A DNA stretch of 64,000 nucleotides from Molothrus aeneus (lineage: Eukaryota; Chordata; Aves; Passeriformes; Icteridae), in assembly GCF_037042795.1 (NCBI RefSeq), contig NC_089646.1, positions 60,573,401 through 60,637,400 on the forward strand, in the 5' to 3' direction. The notes under the pieces were generated by a model that saw nothing but the letters and a program-made list of their open reading frames with translations, was not told where the DNA came from and searched no databases. Position 1 is the stretch's first letter. The number at the start of each line of letters is the position of its first letter. The position numbers and the translations under genes are program-made. Below are positions 11,561-24,600 of this stretch, piece after piece.

Positions 11561-12052
11561 TGAAGAATTATAAGCCACAAAAGTTTAAGTAGAATGATAG
11601 TGAATTTATCACAGGGTGAAAAATGGATTTCTTGGGGTTTTTAGAATGGAGGTTCAGGGAGCAAGATGGAGGAATCTGGGCATGCCCAGCCTTTCTCCTT
11701 CTTCTTGGCTTCCATCTTCTGCTGTGATGTTGGCACTTTTAGATTGGTTTAGAGTAGAAGCTCACTGTCTAACATAGGTGATAGGTATTGGAAAGTAATT
11801 GTAAACATTGTATACGTAGTTTTTAGTATAAGAAGATAACATTGCCTCTGAGGCAGGCAGAGTGCCTCTGACTGTCTTGCTGAGCAGTCCTCAGCAGGCC
11901 AGGAGAAATAATTTTATAGATAAGATACAATAAACAACCTTGCAACCGAGAACTGAAGAGCTCTGACTCCTTCAACCGTCGGGCTGGGAAAAGAGACTTG
12001 TATGTATCTTGGGGTCACTCTGACCGGCTAGAGATCCCGAGACTCACTGACA
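11561..12052 (+). mobile_element. Passerine-type retroviral LTR
   Basis: The segment carries a TATA-like AGTATAAGAAG near 11.83 kb, an AATAAA signal near 11.93 kb and the GC-rich GGGTCACTCTGACCGGC stretch near its end. I recognise this as a songbird endogenous-retrovirus LTR in plus orientation. Ends were set at the nearest TG and CA and are approximate. No target-site duplication is clear and no coding region is attached. Confidence 0.7.
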
Positions 12053-14744
12053 AGGACAGGCATGACGGCTGTTCTTCATTCAGCTAAAAAGAAAGGCTAG
12101 CTCCAGCACAGGCTTGCTTAGTCATGAAACTGCCATCCAAACCAGAAGCTATTTGTGAGGTTGAATAACACGAGCAACTAGTTGCACTGCCAGCTGAATG
12201 TCAGCGCAGACAGGGGACTGCTCTGATTGCAGCCGGGCTTTGTGCAAAGAAACACCAAGGAAACACCAAGGGAAAACACACAGAAAGAGAAGGAAAACAT
12301 AGGTATCATCAGAAGGGTCCTTATAAATCTCTGCTGAAGAAAAGCTCAGAGAAATTTTGGGTAAAATTATGGTAAAAAGACATCTTGGTCTACAGATGAT
12401 TCTCAGTGTATAACTTGTCCATTTGATCAATTTTTGTAATATACAAATGTGTGCCTGTACCTATGACCTGTTTCTTCTCCTAAAAGAAATGTGCAATTTT
12501 ATTCACAATAAAAAAAATAGAAACCAGAACAACAAACAAAAAGCCAGATGAACAAAAAACCCTACAAGTGCTACCAGACAGTACATAAGTGTTTAGTGGA
12601 TGATGAGTGCTACACAAGAAGAGATGGAAAAGACCCCATAGAAAAATTGCCAAAAAAACCCACTCATGTTTGCAGTTATTTCTCTCACATGAATGAATCA
12701 GGAATACCCAACTGGTAATCTCAGGTCCCTTGACAGCAGCAACACACTGAGAAATCTTTGCTTAAGAAGGATGACTTCACTTTCATTACTCTATACCAAG
12801 ACCACATGGAAGGTACCTTTCAACCGTTTCCTTTCTTAAGGTAACCCCACTGGAATTTGTTTTTCCATGGAGAACCATTTCCTTTTGTGCCTCTAAGGGT
12901 TTGCTAAAGCCTTTTCCCTATGTAATCCTTCAGCATCTTGGCTGCCTCAAGAATACTGTTGGACAGGACCTGTTTAGTCAAAAGCTGTGGCTTAAACTAA
13001 GATTGTCTAAGGTATTTTTTAAAGCAAAAATACTTGATCATGGTATTCTAAGGAGTTTTCGATCTGGCAATTGAACAAGTAAATATATTTGCTACAACAT
13101 GGGCTTTAAAATTTACAACTGCATCGGTATTTTACCTCTAGTGTGTGCATATGAGCTGAACTGCTTGGTATTTATGTGCTTTAAACTGCCAGTGCAGACA
13201 GTCTGGCTACTCCAGACATACAGCTGGGAATAAAGTAGCTGCTATGGCTTAGTCTGATTTTCTGATAAGCTGCACAGAGTTATTAAGTGTGATTATCAGC
13301 ACTGTGTGCAATAGAATAAGCTGAATTTTTTTCTGTGTTTAGAAACTTCATCCTTTTCCATTCTGTCCATTTTGTTGGTCTTTTCTTCAGCGCTAGGACA
13401 TTTCTGTCTTCATGACTTCATGTTTTGCTGTCACTGAGCATAGCTGGCAAGGCCCTGCAACAAGCTGCAAAATCTTTCCTGGTTCTGAAATAGCAGGGGC
13501 CTCACAGCATTCTGGTGCAGAAAAAGTGCCCCTGTTTGATGTTACACTATGCCATGGCTCTGCTCTCGTCACATCCCCCAGCATTATGGTACGTTATGCT
13601 CCTTATGTGACCTCAGGGGATCCTGACACAGGACTTGACAGACTTCATGTCATGCACCAGCCTCATGTAAGATGAGAGGTCTGATGTTGCTCCATCATAA
13701 AGAGATTATGTGTGTCTTCATTTATCTTAATCATGTCAGTGGGTTCAGCAGTTTGACTCCTTGCTGTTGAGAATGTGAGAGGAGATTGTTTACAAGGTGA
13801 AACAATAGCAGGAATAAAAGGTCAGACCTTGGAAAAGTTAGGAGGAACAAATTATCATGGCTCAAGGCACTGCTGTTTTGGACTGAAGTGTCTAACCTGT
13901 TCTTAGCTTTTGGTCAGCAGTTGTACTTTTAAACTTAGGTGAGCTGGAAAACAAAGATTTTGCCCACCAATTTTAGGCTGCTTTAAGGCTAGCAGTGCCC
14001 TGGTACTATTTAAGGGAAATTTTATTGCAATCCATAAAGTGATTGCAAGTAGTGTGGCCATAGGTAAAGACCAACAGTATTTTGAAGTATCAAAAGTGTC
14101 AAAATGGGTGCACCAATAAAATATTGAGTGTCTTACTCCTATGTCAAAGATGTTGTGTGACTACAAATTAGACCTAAGATCACTAAATGTGGTAGAATCT
14201 GGTATAAAATAGCAGATAGTTGACATATCACTACTTGAATGCAGAACAGCATGAGGGTCCTCAACATTTTTGGTTTTTACTCAAAAGCATATCTTTAATA
14301 ACAAAAATTTCCTTTCAGGTTACAGTAGTTCAGTGTTAAACAGTATTAATTTGAGGATGGTAAATGCTTGGTTCTCCCCGTTATTAGTCAGAAGGGGACC
14401 AGCAGCGAGTGGGGAACTTTGGTTGTTAACCAATAACAGTAGCATGTTTGACTGCCCTCACCCTGAAATTGCACTTTTTGTAATGGTTAACTGCTCTTTT
14501 GTAACTCACAGCAGGGGGGTAATTTTCCCATCAAAGGAGCTAAGATAAAAGGAAAGAAAATTCTTTCCATCCCGAGTGTTAAAAAACCCATTTGAAAAGA
14601 CAATCATTACTGTTCACTACAAAAATTCAGGTAGGAAGGTCTAGTGCATTTTTAGACTTGAGGCTATCGGCGGGGGAAAGAGGTTGTTAAAGAAATTGCA
14701 TTTGAATTGAAGGCACTTCTGTTTTACTTTCTCTCAGGTTTTAC
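12053..14744. other. Intergenic spacer, second part
   Basis: About 2.7 kb of ordinary AT-rich sequence between the second LTR and the DCDC2 CpG block. Open frames at 12149-12430, 13393-13675 and 14270-14548 are short and unlike known proteins. I see no gene. Confidence 0.55.
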
Positions 14745-15066
14745 GGCTTCTTGTCCCCAGGGTGTGCCAGAGCGCGGTGTGGGCGCTGCGCCGCCAGGGC
14801 AGCTCCGCCGCCGGCCCGGCCCTTGTGGGAACGGGCGGCGGTCGGGCAGGGGGAGGCAGAGCGGGGATTTCCCTGTCTCCCTCGTTCGGATCCCGTTCCC
14901 TCTTCCCCCGCGGCCCCCTCTGCCCTCCTCTAGGCATGCCGCACCTCTCCCTCCTTCCCGCAGTGGCTCCGGGCCGGGCAGGCTCCCGGCAGGCTGCCCG
15001 GCGGGGAGGCCGAGCACACGCGGGGTCAAGTTTCCCGAGGAAAGCAGGGCGGCAGGGCTTCCCGTC

Positions 15067-15432
15067 ATGGCAGAGCCGGAGGATGCGGTCCCCGGCAGTC
15101 CGTGTCCCGGCTGTGCCGGCCCGAGTGTTCCGCCTGGGTTGGCGTTTACCACACCCCGCTCCCGCGGCGCCCGGAGCACCGCGCTGGTTGCCGGGGAGGA
15201 GCCGCTGTGTACAGGCTGCGCAGAGCCGTGCCAGGCCCCGGCGGGCCGCGATCGCTCCCGGGAGGTGTGCCCGTGTGCCCGGCGTGGGCGGCGTCAGGGC
15301 CAGAGGGGTTCCCCGGCAGGAGCTCTCCCGAGCAGACAGGTGCGGGCGGCGCAGGGCGGCGCAGGGCGCACGGAGCCAGCAGCATGGCCAGCCCTGGCAC
15401 CAAGGCGTCGTGGCTCTCGCAGCCGAGCGTGA
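15067..15432 (+). other. Possible overlapping upstream ORF of DCDC2
   Basis: An ATG at 15067 with G at -3 and +4 opens a 121-codon frame. It runs past the DCDC2 start at 15384 in another phase and stops at 15432. If transcription starts upstream of 15067 this would limit DCDC2 translation. The product is Pro/Ala/Arg/Gly-rich with no domain, so it may be only a by-product of GC content. Confidence 0.3.
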
Positions 15433-15676
15433 AGAGCGTGCTGGTGTATCGCAACGGGGACCCTTTCTTCCCGGGGCGCCGCATTGTCATCCACGAGAAG
15501 AAAGTGTCCAACTTTGATGTGTTCCTGAAAGAGGTGACGGGCGGGGTGCAGGCGCCCTTTGGAGCGGTGCGAAACATCTATACCCCCCGGGGTGGGCATC
15601 GTGTCCGGCAGCTGGACGAGCTCCAGAGCGGGGAGCAGTACGTGGCTGGTGGCAGGGAGGCCTTCAAGAAGCTCAA
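15384..15676 (+). CDS. DCDC2: DCDC2 exon 1: first doublecortin domain
   Basis: It starts at ATG 15384 (AGC before, G after) and encodes 97 residues plus AA of an Asn codon; donor GTGAGT at 15677. It carries nearly all of the first doublecortin domain, from KSVLVYRNGDPF through EVTGGVQAPFGAVRNIYTPR to REAFKKL, close to human. The first 12 residues differ from human, as expected for this tail. Confidence 0.97.
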
Positions 15677-18600
15677 GTGAGTGGCTGAATGTAAGATTTA
15701 TAGAGAAATGAATATCAGCATTTGGGGTTTGGCACGGTGGCAGTGCTTCAGACGACCCCTCACCCTGTCCCTTTTATTTATTAGTCATTGTGGAAAGAGA
15801 ACTTAGAAGCTGTGACCCAGGGCAAAAGGAAAAGATCTTTAGAGGTGAGCCCCAGAAAGGGTATTCATACCATGAGTCACACAGTGACAACTCCTTGACA
15901 TGATGGTAGAAAAGGAGAAACAGCTCCTTAACCCCAAGGACATGCGGGAATGACATGTTGTTGTGATGTCTGTGCTTAGCTGAAGGGCCAGTATCAGTAT
16001 TTGTGCTCAGGGGTAACGTGGTGAAAGCAGTAAAAAGTGGAGTGTTGACATTCCTGCCACGAAGTTGATGAGCTTGGGAATTCAATACCCAATACTTCCT
16101 TTCTTGTTTATTTTTTAAAATTCTAAGGTATTCTACCCACTTATCTGTGTCTCCATCATTTCTGTTCATTTTGGATACATATATAGCCTTTTAATGCTTC
16201 TCCTGTTATTTAAAATACAACCGTTTACATTCTTTTTCCTGTCTGGACCCCAAGAATTAAGCTGCCAGTTTGTCTGTTTTCTAGTGAGTCACTGGGGGAA
16301 TAATGTGAAGGAGGTCTGGGCTTTTAGGTGTGTTTCCAGAGTGGCTCTGTATGCGATCAGTAACTGTTCTTAATTCTGTCAGTGAATGTCATGGTCTCAA
16401 TTGACCATGCTATCATTTGCTTTGTCTTTGTGGGCATTTTTCCTACAGATGAATTTATGGAAATGAATCTCAAAATTAACATCCCCTTTCCAGAGATGTT
16501 TGAGAATTCATATCAGCAACTACCGCCTTTACAGTGTCTTCCTCATCTTGGTTCTGTAGAGTTGAGTACATTATATTTTTCAGGAGAGCTCATTAGTGGC
16601 TCATTATGTTTCAGGACAAAACTCTCTGTGAAATGAACAGGATCTCTATCATCACCCTTACCATTTCTGTCACTAGCTGCTTCTAAAGATTTATTGAAGC
16701 TTCTTGCACTTCAGTAGGAAAGCCAGAGAGAAAGATGTATGACAGGCTAAATATAAGCCCTTTTCCAATAGTACTTACTCTTTTCTGTGTCAAATGCAGT
16801 GCTCAACTCTAAGAGAGATCTACCATTACTTTTTCATATTAAATCCTGTGATTCTGTGGATGGCTTAAAATTGTTATCAGCACATCATGTTACACTTCCC
16901 TAAATGTGTTTTGTGTTGATAGGCTACAAATAAGTAAGTGTTTGGCATTAGCATGAACTGTTTCGAGAATTGAGCACTCTGGATTTGTGTGGGGAAAAGT
17001 ATTTCTTTTGGTCAGGCCACACTATATGGGTCAGAGTTTTATGGTGAGACTTTTTCAGACTTTTATGGTTGCAACATGCAACAAGGTATCTAGTTATATA
17101 AGGCCAATAAAGATAATACTGAAAGAAAAGCTAACCTAAGGGACTGGGTAAAAACAGGCTGTTTGATATATCCCTTGATATTATGTCCTAGTCCTGTGCT
17201 GTAGAGAGGATAAATGGGATGGCTTGAGATCCCTTCCATTTCTGTATTCAGAATTGGAGTTGTTCTCTTATTAGTATTTGCTTACATAGTGCTGGAAATG
17301 TTGGCAGTGCTTTTATGAGCATTAAAAAGAAACTGAAGGGCTTAATGTTGAAGTTGGGTTGTAGACAGAATGGTAATTAGGGAGCCATCTTAGACAGAAA
17401 AGTCAGAGGAGAGGAAGGGTTAATTGGAAGGAACAGTTTTCTGGAAGGAAGTGAAAGAATTAAAGAAAAATATGTATGTTTGTGTAATGTGTCACAGGTA
17501 AACAGTTACAGTGTGACAGACCAAAGCATCTGCCTTAAGGGATCTGAATCTGATCTGATGGCAGCAAGAAGTTTGATTAAAGAAAAAAAAAGAATCTATT
17601 TCTTTTTATTTTCCCCCAGTGATTCTTATTGGCTGTATTAATTGCTATTACAGACTATGCAGGGCTGAACTTTGAAATGGAGGCTTGTGGCACTGATGTG
17701 TAGGAGCTGTGGTAGCGTAATGGAGAAAGTATCCAAGGAGTAGCAGAAGTTGAAAGTATCATTGTTCAGCTTCAAGCAGTGCATTTGTTTCTTCTCAGAT
17801 GCCTTACAATGAGAAGTGAATTTCTTTCTTTCCTCTTCACGGTAAATTCAAGAATAAACTGTGCTCACCTTTAACACAAGAGCAAAACTCTAACTCTTAA
17901 CATTTTGAGGTTGATAGTTCTGAGGGCATATATTCTAGATAAACTGCTGAATATTTTTTTCAAATTAAAAAAAAATCAGTATTTAGAAATTCTGATTTTA
18001 GAAAAAAAAAGTAGGAATTTTCTTCAATGGAGGAATTTTTAGTCAATGTTGGCAATTTTTGTAACATATAACAAGTTTTCCAGCTTGTTTTGTCATTTAA
18101 TGGTGTCCTAAGTTAACACACTCATTTTTGTTGTATATGTGGTAAGGTGTGTTGTTGGTATATTGGAGTTGTTGCAGTGGTGAGTGAGAATGCACATATA
18201 GGCTGCACCCCTGTGGAGTTCTTCCCCAGCTCTCAGCTCTCTGAAAGAAGACTGTCTATGCTAGAGCTGGTTTCAATTTTTAGCTTTTTTTCAGCATGCT
18301 ACTCCTCCATCCTCCTCCCTTTGCCCATGTACTTGTATCTGTGCTCATTCATCAATGGTAGATTGTCCTCTTTCCAGCTGTGTCTTTCTAAATAATGCTG
18401 TAGTTTCAGTGCTGGCTTGGCTAGCCATGGGTTGGAAGCATTTCTGCTTTCTTAGTAAGTGGGAATAAATTTGTAAAATGTTTGATTTGAGGGGTTTTTT
18501 TGAGTGTCATTATCCAAAAAAAAAAAAGAAAATGCCTTTGTTCTTATTTAGAACTTTTCAGATTTGCAGGCCCTTGAAATTTGATGAATGAATGTCCAGA

Positions 18601-21600
18601 CTTCTGCACAGTGAATTTAAGCCTTTGACTATGTATTTGCTTTGCTTTGTCACTTTTCTTAGTTTTTGGTGAAGTAATTCACAGGTGCTTTGAAAACAAG
18701 AATCACAGTCAGCAGATATTGGAACCATTTTGCCTGAGGCACTTATTTCTTTTCAGTCTTGCAGGCTGTAATATTTCTTGGTTTTGGTCTAAAGAGAACT
18801 CGTTCCTTTTTGTACCGAGAGCTGGGAACAGTTGTTATTATTATTTGTTTCTCAACATGAGGCTTGTAAAAATGTTATCCTATGTTGCTACACTTACCTT
18901 TTTCAAAGCATTGGCATGCACTTTCAAGCATGGCCTGGCAGCTTTGCTGTGTCTTACTGTCCCCTCTCAAGGAAGCCTTGAAATCCCTATGACCATTCTG
19001 TGTACCCTGATAAATGATTGCTATTCCTTCAAAGAAAGGATGATGTTTTTTCCTTTTTTTTTTCCTATTTCCTGCTTTTGCACCTTCATTCAACTCCCAT
19101 GAATTCTTAACTTTGGCCAAGTAGGAAAGTTTCTTCTGGCAAATTAATCTAACCCCAGTCATTAACTACAGAGAATGATATTACTGAAGGGCTGCAGATG
19201 TTGTGAGATCTGAGGCATTATGATGAGCTTGCACTGGTGCTTGGCTTTAGGTGTACCTGACTTCTCAAATAAGGTCTTCTAGTCTGAAACTCCTGGTAAA
19301 GCACCTTCCCACTGGAAGTGAGATCAAGGAACATCACAAGAAGAACATAATATTGTCCAGATAGATGTATTTTTTTTGCTTGTCCAGTTGAGGCATATAT
19401 TTTACCCTTAAAACTATTATGAAGCTATTATTCATTCATCTAGACACGAGAAACGAGTGTCCAGATGTGTCCACATTCTATTGAAACCCAAATGATATAG
19501 ATAAACTTTAGCTGATGCCCTGAGTTAAACTTGGGTGTGCAGGCAAGCCTTCAATCTATCAGAGACTTACTGTGAGAGACTAAGAGGCACGATGATGACT
19601 TTGAAAACTCTGGTAAGGTGATACTGTGCTGAGAATTATTGATCCACCTCACAGCTGTATATGAGCTTCTTTCTGACAAGGGTGTTATTGATGGTCTGTT
19701 CTAATCACCAGTGACTTGAAGGTAGGTGGTTGGTTCTCCCCTGTCTTTTATATTAGCCCAGAGGGCTAGCCTGAAGATTTATATTAAGTATTAGTTAATA
19801 ATTACTTACTTTTTCTGTTATTTTGAAGGATAACAAGTTTTAAAACCTTCATGTGTGGAAAAAAAGTGTGGGATATTGGTATTATGTAAGTTAGATGATC
19901 CTGTAAGTAATCAAACCTGTTTTCTTTCCACAGCTATTTGGACATTGGAGAAACAAAGAAAAAACCTGCTGAAGTCAATAATGAGGTAGGATTGCTGAAA
20001 TATTGAAGAAATAAACCTGCAGTATATGTTAATGACATGCCTGCATTTAAGCCTGATTTTTTAAATATACATTTATTTTATTTAATTTTATAATAATACA
20101 GTTATTATACTAATGTTATGGTTATTATTACTAATATTAATTATACAGTTATTACTAATAATAATGTTATTATATACGTGTAGTACCATTCTGCACATAT
20201 TTCTTCAGTAATTATTATTCTGGTTACTCTGATCAAGTGTCCTAGGTAGATAAGGAAGTGAGTTTTTTGATATATTTTTGATGATATATTGACTGTCTTT
20301 TGCTCAGCTTTCTAAATTGCCTCATCCAGTTGAAAAGTCAGTAAGAAAAAAGATCTCCCATTGTCTTCCTTGAATCTGGTCATAAACCTAAGGGAGATTT
20401 GTACTTGCAGAAAAAAATGGTAAGAATGAAAATTTTGGGAGTTTTGGACCAGCAAATTTTCTTCAAAACTTGGTATTTCCTCTGAAGAAGAGACATTTTT
20501 GTTTAAAAAATGCCAGTGTAAACTTTTAACTAGTTCTAGTCCATAATTTGCCAAGCTTGGTTGTTTCTCTTCATCAGTGCTTATGCTGTAGTTGGAGGAG
20601 ATAACTGCAAGCTTCAAAAAGCATCATGAGGATTTGTGTGAGATGTGTGGCTCTGCATTATTTTTACTGTTTTATCATGTATAGGAGGTAGCAGTGACTC
20701 CCAACAAATATTTGCCTCACAAGAAGCATCGGCTCACTTGTTTGTCAATTTTTTTTGCCTTGTGTTCTTGGGCCACATTTTCAACAATTCAGTGGTTTGT
20801 ATAGCAGGTATCTTCAGACAATAGGACACTAGAAGATCCTCAAAATTGCCCTAATGACCTTTAGTGTGATGCTCAGATACTTCTTATTCAGAAGCTATGT
20901 AATACAACAATTTTTTAATTTAACATAACTTGTCACCTGTATTTTTTTTGAATGGGCTCACTGAACAGGAAGATCAAATTCAAGTTGAAGATTTGATATG
21001 CTGCTACTACAGCTACCCTGTAAATTTATTCTTAGTTGGATACTTATCAGTACAACTACAGCCTAGCTTTTTAAAGGCTGTTTTAAGGCTGATTATTTTG
21101 CTGCAAATCCTTAGAAGATTTTTGATATAACAGAAAGTCCGTGCAGTTGTAGAAGTAGTTGTAGAAGTTGTGAGTTTTTTTACTTACAGTTGCATGTTTG
21201 ATAAAAGAGGCTTTTATTATTTTGTCTGGAATCGGTGCTCATTGTATATTATCTCAACACTTTCAGCCATGTCTTGGGGCTTTGAAGTAATTCAGTATAA
21301 AACCCTCCATTATCTCAGCTTTCTTCTTCATATTTGACTTATGTTTGCAATCTCCACTGTCTCTCTGTGGAGAGCTTAAATCCCTGTGCTGAACTTAACT
21401 TAAACATGATTGATTTATTTGGGGAGAGGAGTCATAAAAATGAGATGAAACATATTGGTAGTCTACAGATTTTTATCTGGGCTTATGAATAACACAGTTG
21501 TCTTTATGTCCTAATGATTTAATCTTGGGAGTGAACTTTCAGGGGGCTAGTAACAGAAGTTTAAATGCCTAAATTAGTTTTTAAAATGATATGAGGCAGC

Positions 21601-24600
21601 AAGTCCCAAGTTACTTTTTTTTTCAGATGTTCACTTAGAAATCAAAACCCTAGATTTGTTGTAGGACCAAGAGAGGCAGCATTATTCCTATCATGCTTAA
21701 GTATAAGGGTATAAAATCTGATTCCTTCAAGCACATGTAATTTGGCATTTTGTCCATTAAAACATCTACAAATATCTGATTCTGGTTAGTGTTCAGGGAG
21801 TCAAAATGAAGAAAACTTTATGCAGCAGCTGTACACTGTGTATTTGTATGCAGCTGTGTGTTTTCTTTTGTGTTAGTTAAACTGCCAAATTCTTGACATC
21901 TGCTTTTGGGAGCACTTTAATGTTGTTCTTGCAAGGCAACATCTCCATTACTTTAAATTTGCAAACTAGAAAATGTGTGTCAAACTAGAATTAAGCAAGA
22001 AAAAATTTATGTTCAAGATATGGTGTAAATCCTCTGGCAGAGCCATCATGCTGTAATACAACATCTCAAAATTTTAATGATTGTGTTACTGGTAGGCAAA
22101 ATAGTAAAAATATTTCATCCTGACCCAAGCTAAAGCTTTGTTGCAAACTCTTTCTCAGGTGTGTTTCCATCCATCACTTCTTTGGGCAGCTGAGCTTCTT
22201 GTTTTTCAAGAGAGATCCCTTTTGTACCAAAGCTGATGTGCAAGTCCAAATGCACGTTAAATGATGTGCTTGAGGAATCGAACAATTGATCTCTTGAGAA
22301 AATACAGACCAACAGAGTTACCAGTTGTTTATTATAAGCTTAATTGTTTTTAAAAGGTACCGAATGTTATTTTCCAAATATATGGGGAAAGTCTGAACAT
22401 TTGTAATTCTCTAGGCACTGTTTGTTCTAAATGGTCTCTCCCTCTGCACTCAAAAAGATGAATTTTACTTGCCATTGGTGCTGGGCAAGCTGAAGAAGAA
22501 TCAACTGAGCTTTCATATTTGCAAATCCTGTAGGCAGCTATTTATCTCTTTGCTTCATAAAAATATGTTCAGCTGGAGCCTCCTTTCTTCTTTGACTTCC
22601 TATGATCAACTACTCTTTGAACACACTGCAGTAGATGAACTTTGCTCTGTAGTACTGTAACAGCAAAGAATTACAGGTACCCAAGAAAAGCAGAAGTATT
22701 TTGATATTGAAGAACCAGTCTCTCGCAGCTGAGAGAAAAAAGGAAGGTTATACTGTCTGCATGAAGCAGTATCTGTTATCAGAAGGCCATAGAAGGCCTG
22801 CATTAAGCTACTCTACTGTTGATACACTCGCCCTTGGTTGATCTTAGGTAGTAAGAACATTGCATTTTTTTGTCTGCACTTCACTTTTTCTCCTGGACTG
22901 CTAGGACGAGGTCACAACTTGTCACATTTTCAACTGACACAACTATGTCACATTTTCCCAGTTTTCCAAATTACTTTTTCAGTGTTTTACCTTATTTTAT
23001 TGTTTTGTAACTCCTTTTTGATTGCACTTCTTGTTTTATAATTTGGTTTAGGTGTGGTCGCATTTATAGGAGTACTTGTTGAATGGAATAATCAATGTTT
23101 TTACGAACGATTCTTCAGAGGATTAGTAAAGATTCCTCAAAGCTATCCTACATGTATGACCTGCATATTTGTATCTGTATACAACTCCAGAACATCTCTC
23201 CCAGTGAAAACACTTATTAATCACAAGGATTTGAGTGAATGTCTAAACATTTTTATAATTTTAAATTTCTTCTTCTGATCTAGTGCCTACCAGTTCTCAC
23301 ATTGGTAACATTCTGGAAGACACAGACATGGGCTAGGACATGGAGTAGAGTTCTTTTGCTTTCTAGGGAGCTTCACAGAACAGGTTTGTGCCTGTAATGA
23401 AGTGTGACTGCAGAGTGAAAATGTGACTGGCAGAATGTCTTCTACCAGTGGTCTCCAGGTACAGCCCATCACTCAGCAGCTGCTGGGGGGTCTTGTGGAC
23501 CAGGCATAGCTGATTGGCAAATCTCAGTGTAGGCCAGTTGGCCACTGTGTTCTTGGTGAGGTCCTGGGACAGGTCCTGGTCCCTGTTGTCCAGTGCTGAC
23601 AGAAGAGGCAAGCACCATGACAGGGGAGTGTGAGGTAGAAAATACAATGGTTGAGACTTGGTAGGTATGAACTTAGCACTAAAATTTTACCCAAAAGCAT
23701 TTAAGATGATGCTATAAAATTATTTTGAAGACTTGCAAATCCTGTGTTTCTCTCTGTTCCTCCATATTTCAAAATTAAATTATTCTAGTATCATTTATGG
23801 CAATCATTTTTCCTCATCCTTTTTTGCTTGACAAAGTCACCACTCGTCTTTCAGCAGTAGTATGATTGCACTTATCTGTAAAAATTACATTTTGGAAGTC
23901 TATGTTGTCTTGGTTTCACGAATTATTTTGGTATATTCATGATGGATATATCTTGTATCTAACTTGATGTGAGTCATTAATTTTCAAGTACCTTCTCATG
24001 AAAAATCACAGTAGTTATAATTATTGTTTATTCCAAAACTACTCTTTATCATGTTTGACAACATACATGTTTAATCATAAGGAAAATCTTGTCATTTTTC
24101 AATTATTGGGCTCTTGATTCTAACATCTTTAACATCTAACTGTCAGCTAGAAATGGCTCATGGATATTTTCTCTGTACAAAAGATAGTTTTGTAAAAGGG
24201 ACTAAATCGATACTAGAAATTATCCCAGGCTGTGCAAATTACAGCTTTTTGATGTCAAAACAATGTAACTACATAAGATATTCTTTCCTAAGGATTAAAA
24301 AAGCTCAAACATTATTTGTGCTACCCAAAATTGCTAAACACAAAATACTGTTTGGCTGGTAACAAGTCGTGTATAAAGGTCCACTTCATATTCCTTTGCC
24401 CGAATGCAAAACTATAGGTTATGGGTTGGATATTAGGCAAAAGATTTTTATGGAAAGAGTGATTAAGTTCTGCAATGGTCTGCCCAGGCAAATGGTGGAG
24501 TCACCATCCCTGGATGTGTTTATAAAAAGACTGCATGTGGCATTTGGTGCCATGGATTAGTTGAGGTGTTGGGGCATGGGTTGGACTTGATGATCTTGAA

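Larger units (their letters stand above)
14745..15690. promoter_or_regulatory. CpG island over the DCDC2 promoter and exon 1
   Basis: A dense CpG-rich block of about 0.95 kb begins abruptly near 14.75 kb and ends with exon 1. It is open in several frames on both strands simply because stops are rare in GC-rich DNA. It is the likely promoter of DCDC2. No TATA box is evident. A GTTGCC half-site near 15187 is not a full RFX X-box. Confidence 0.75.

Noticed and set aside
15187..15192. GTTGCC half-site as an RFX X-box for a ciliary gene
   Set aside because: The second half-site is missing at the right spacing, so a functional X-box is not supported.
15102..15383. In-frame extension of DCDC2 upstream of 15384
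   Set aside because: The extension has no ATG (it opens with GTG) and no similarity to the family; the human N-terminus aligns just after 15384.
14707..15517. Long open frames of 143-251 codons on both strands over the DCDC2 CpG island
   Set aside because: They overlap in several frames and are rich in Pro, Ala, Arg and Gly, as expected in GC-rich DNA with few stops; only the frame from ATG 15384 continues into exon 2.
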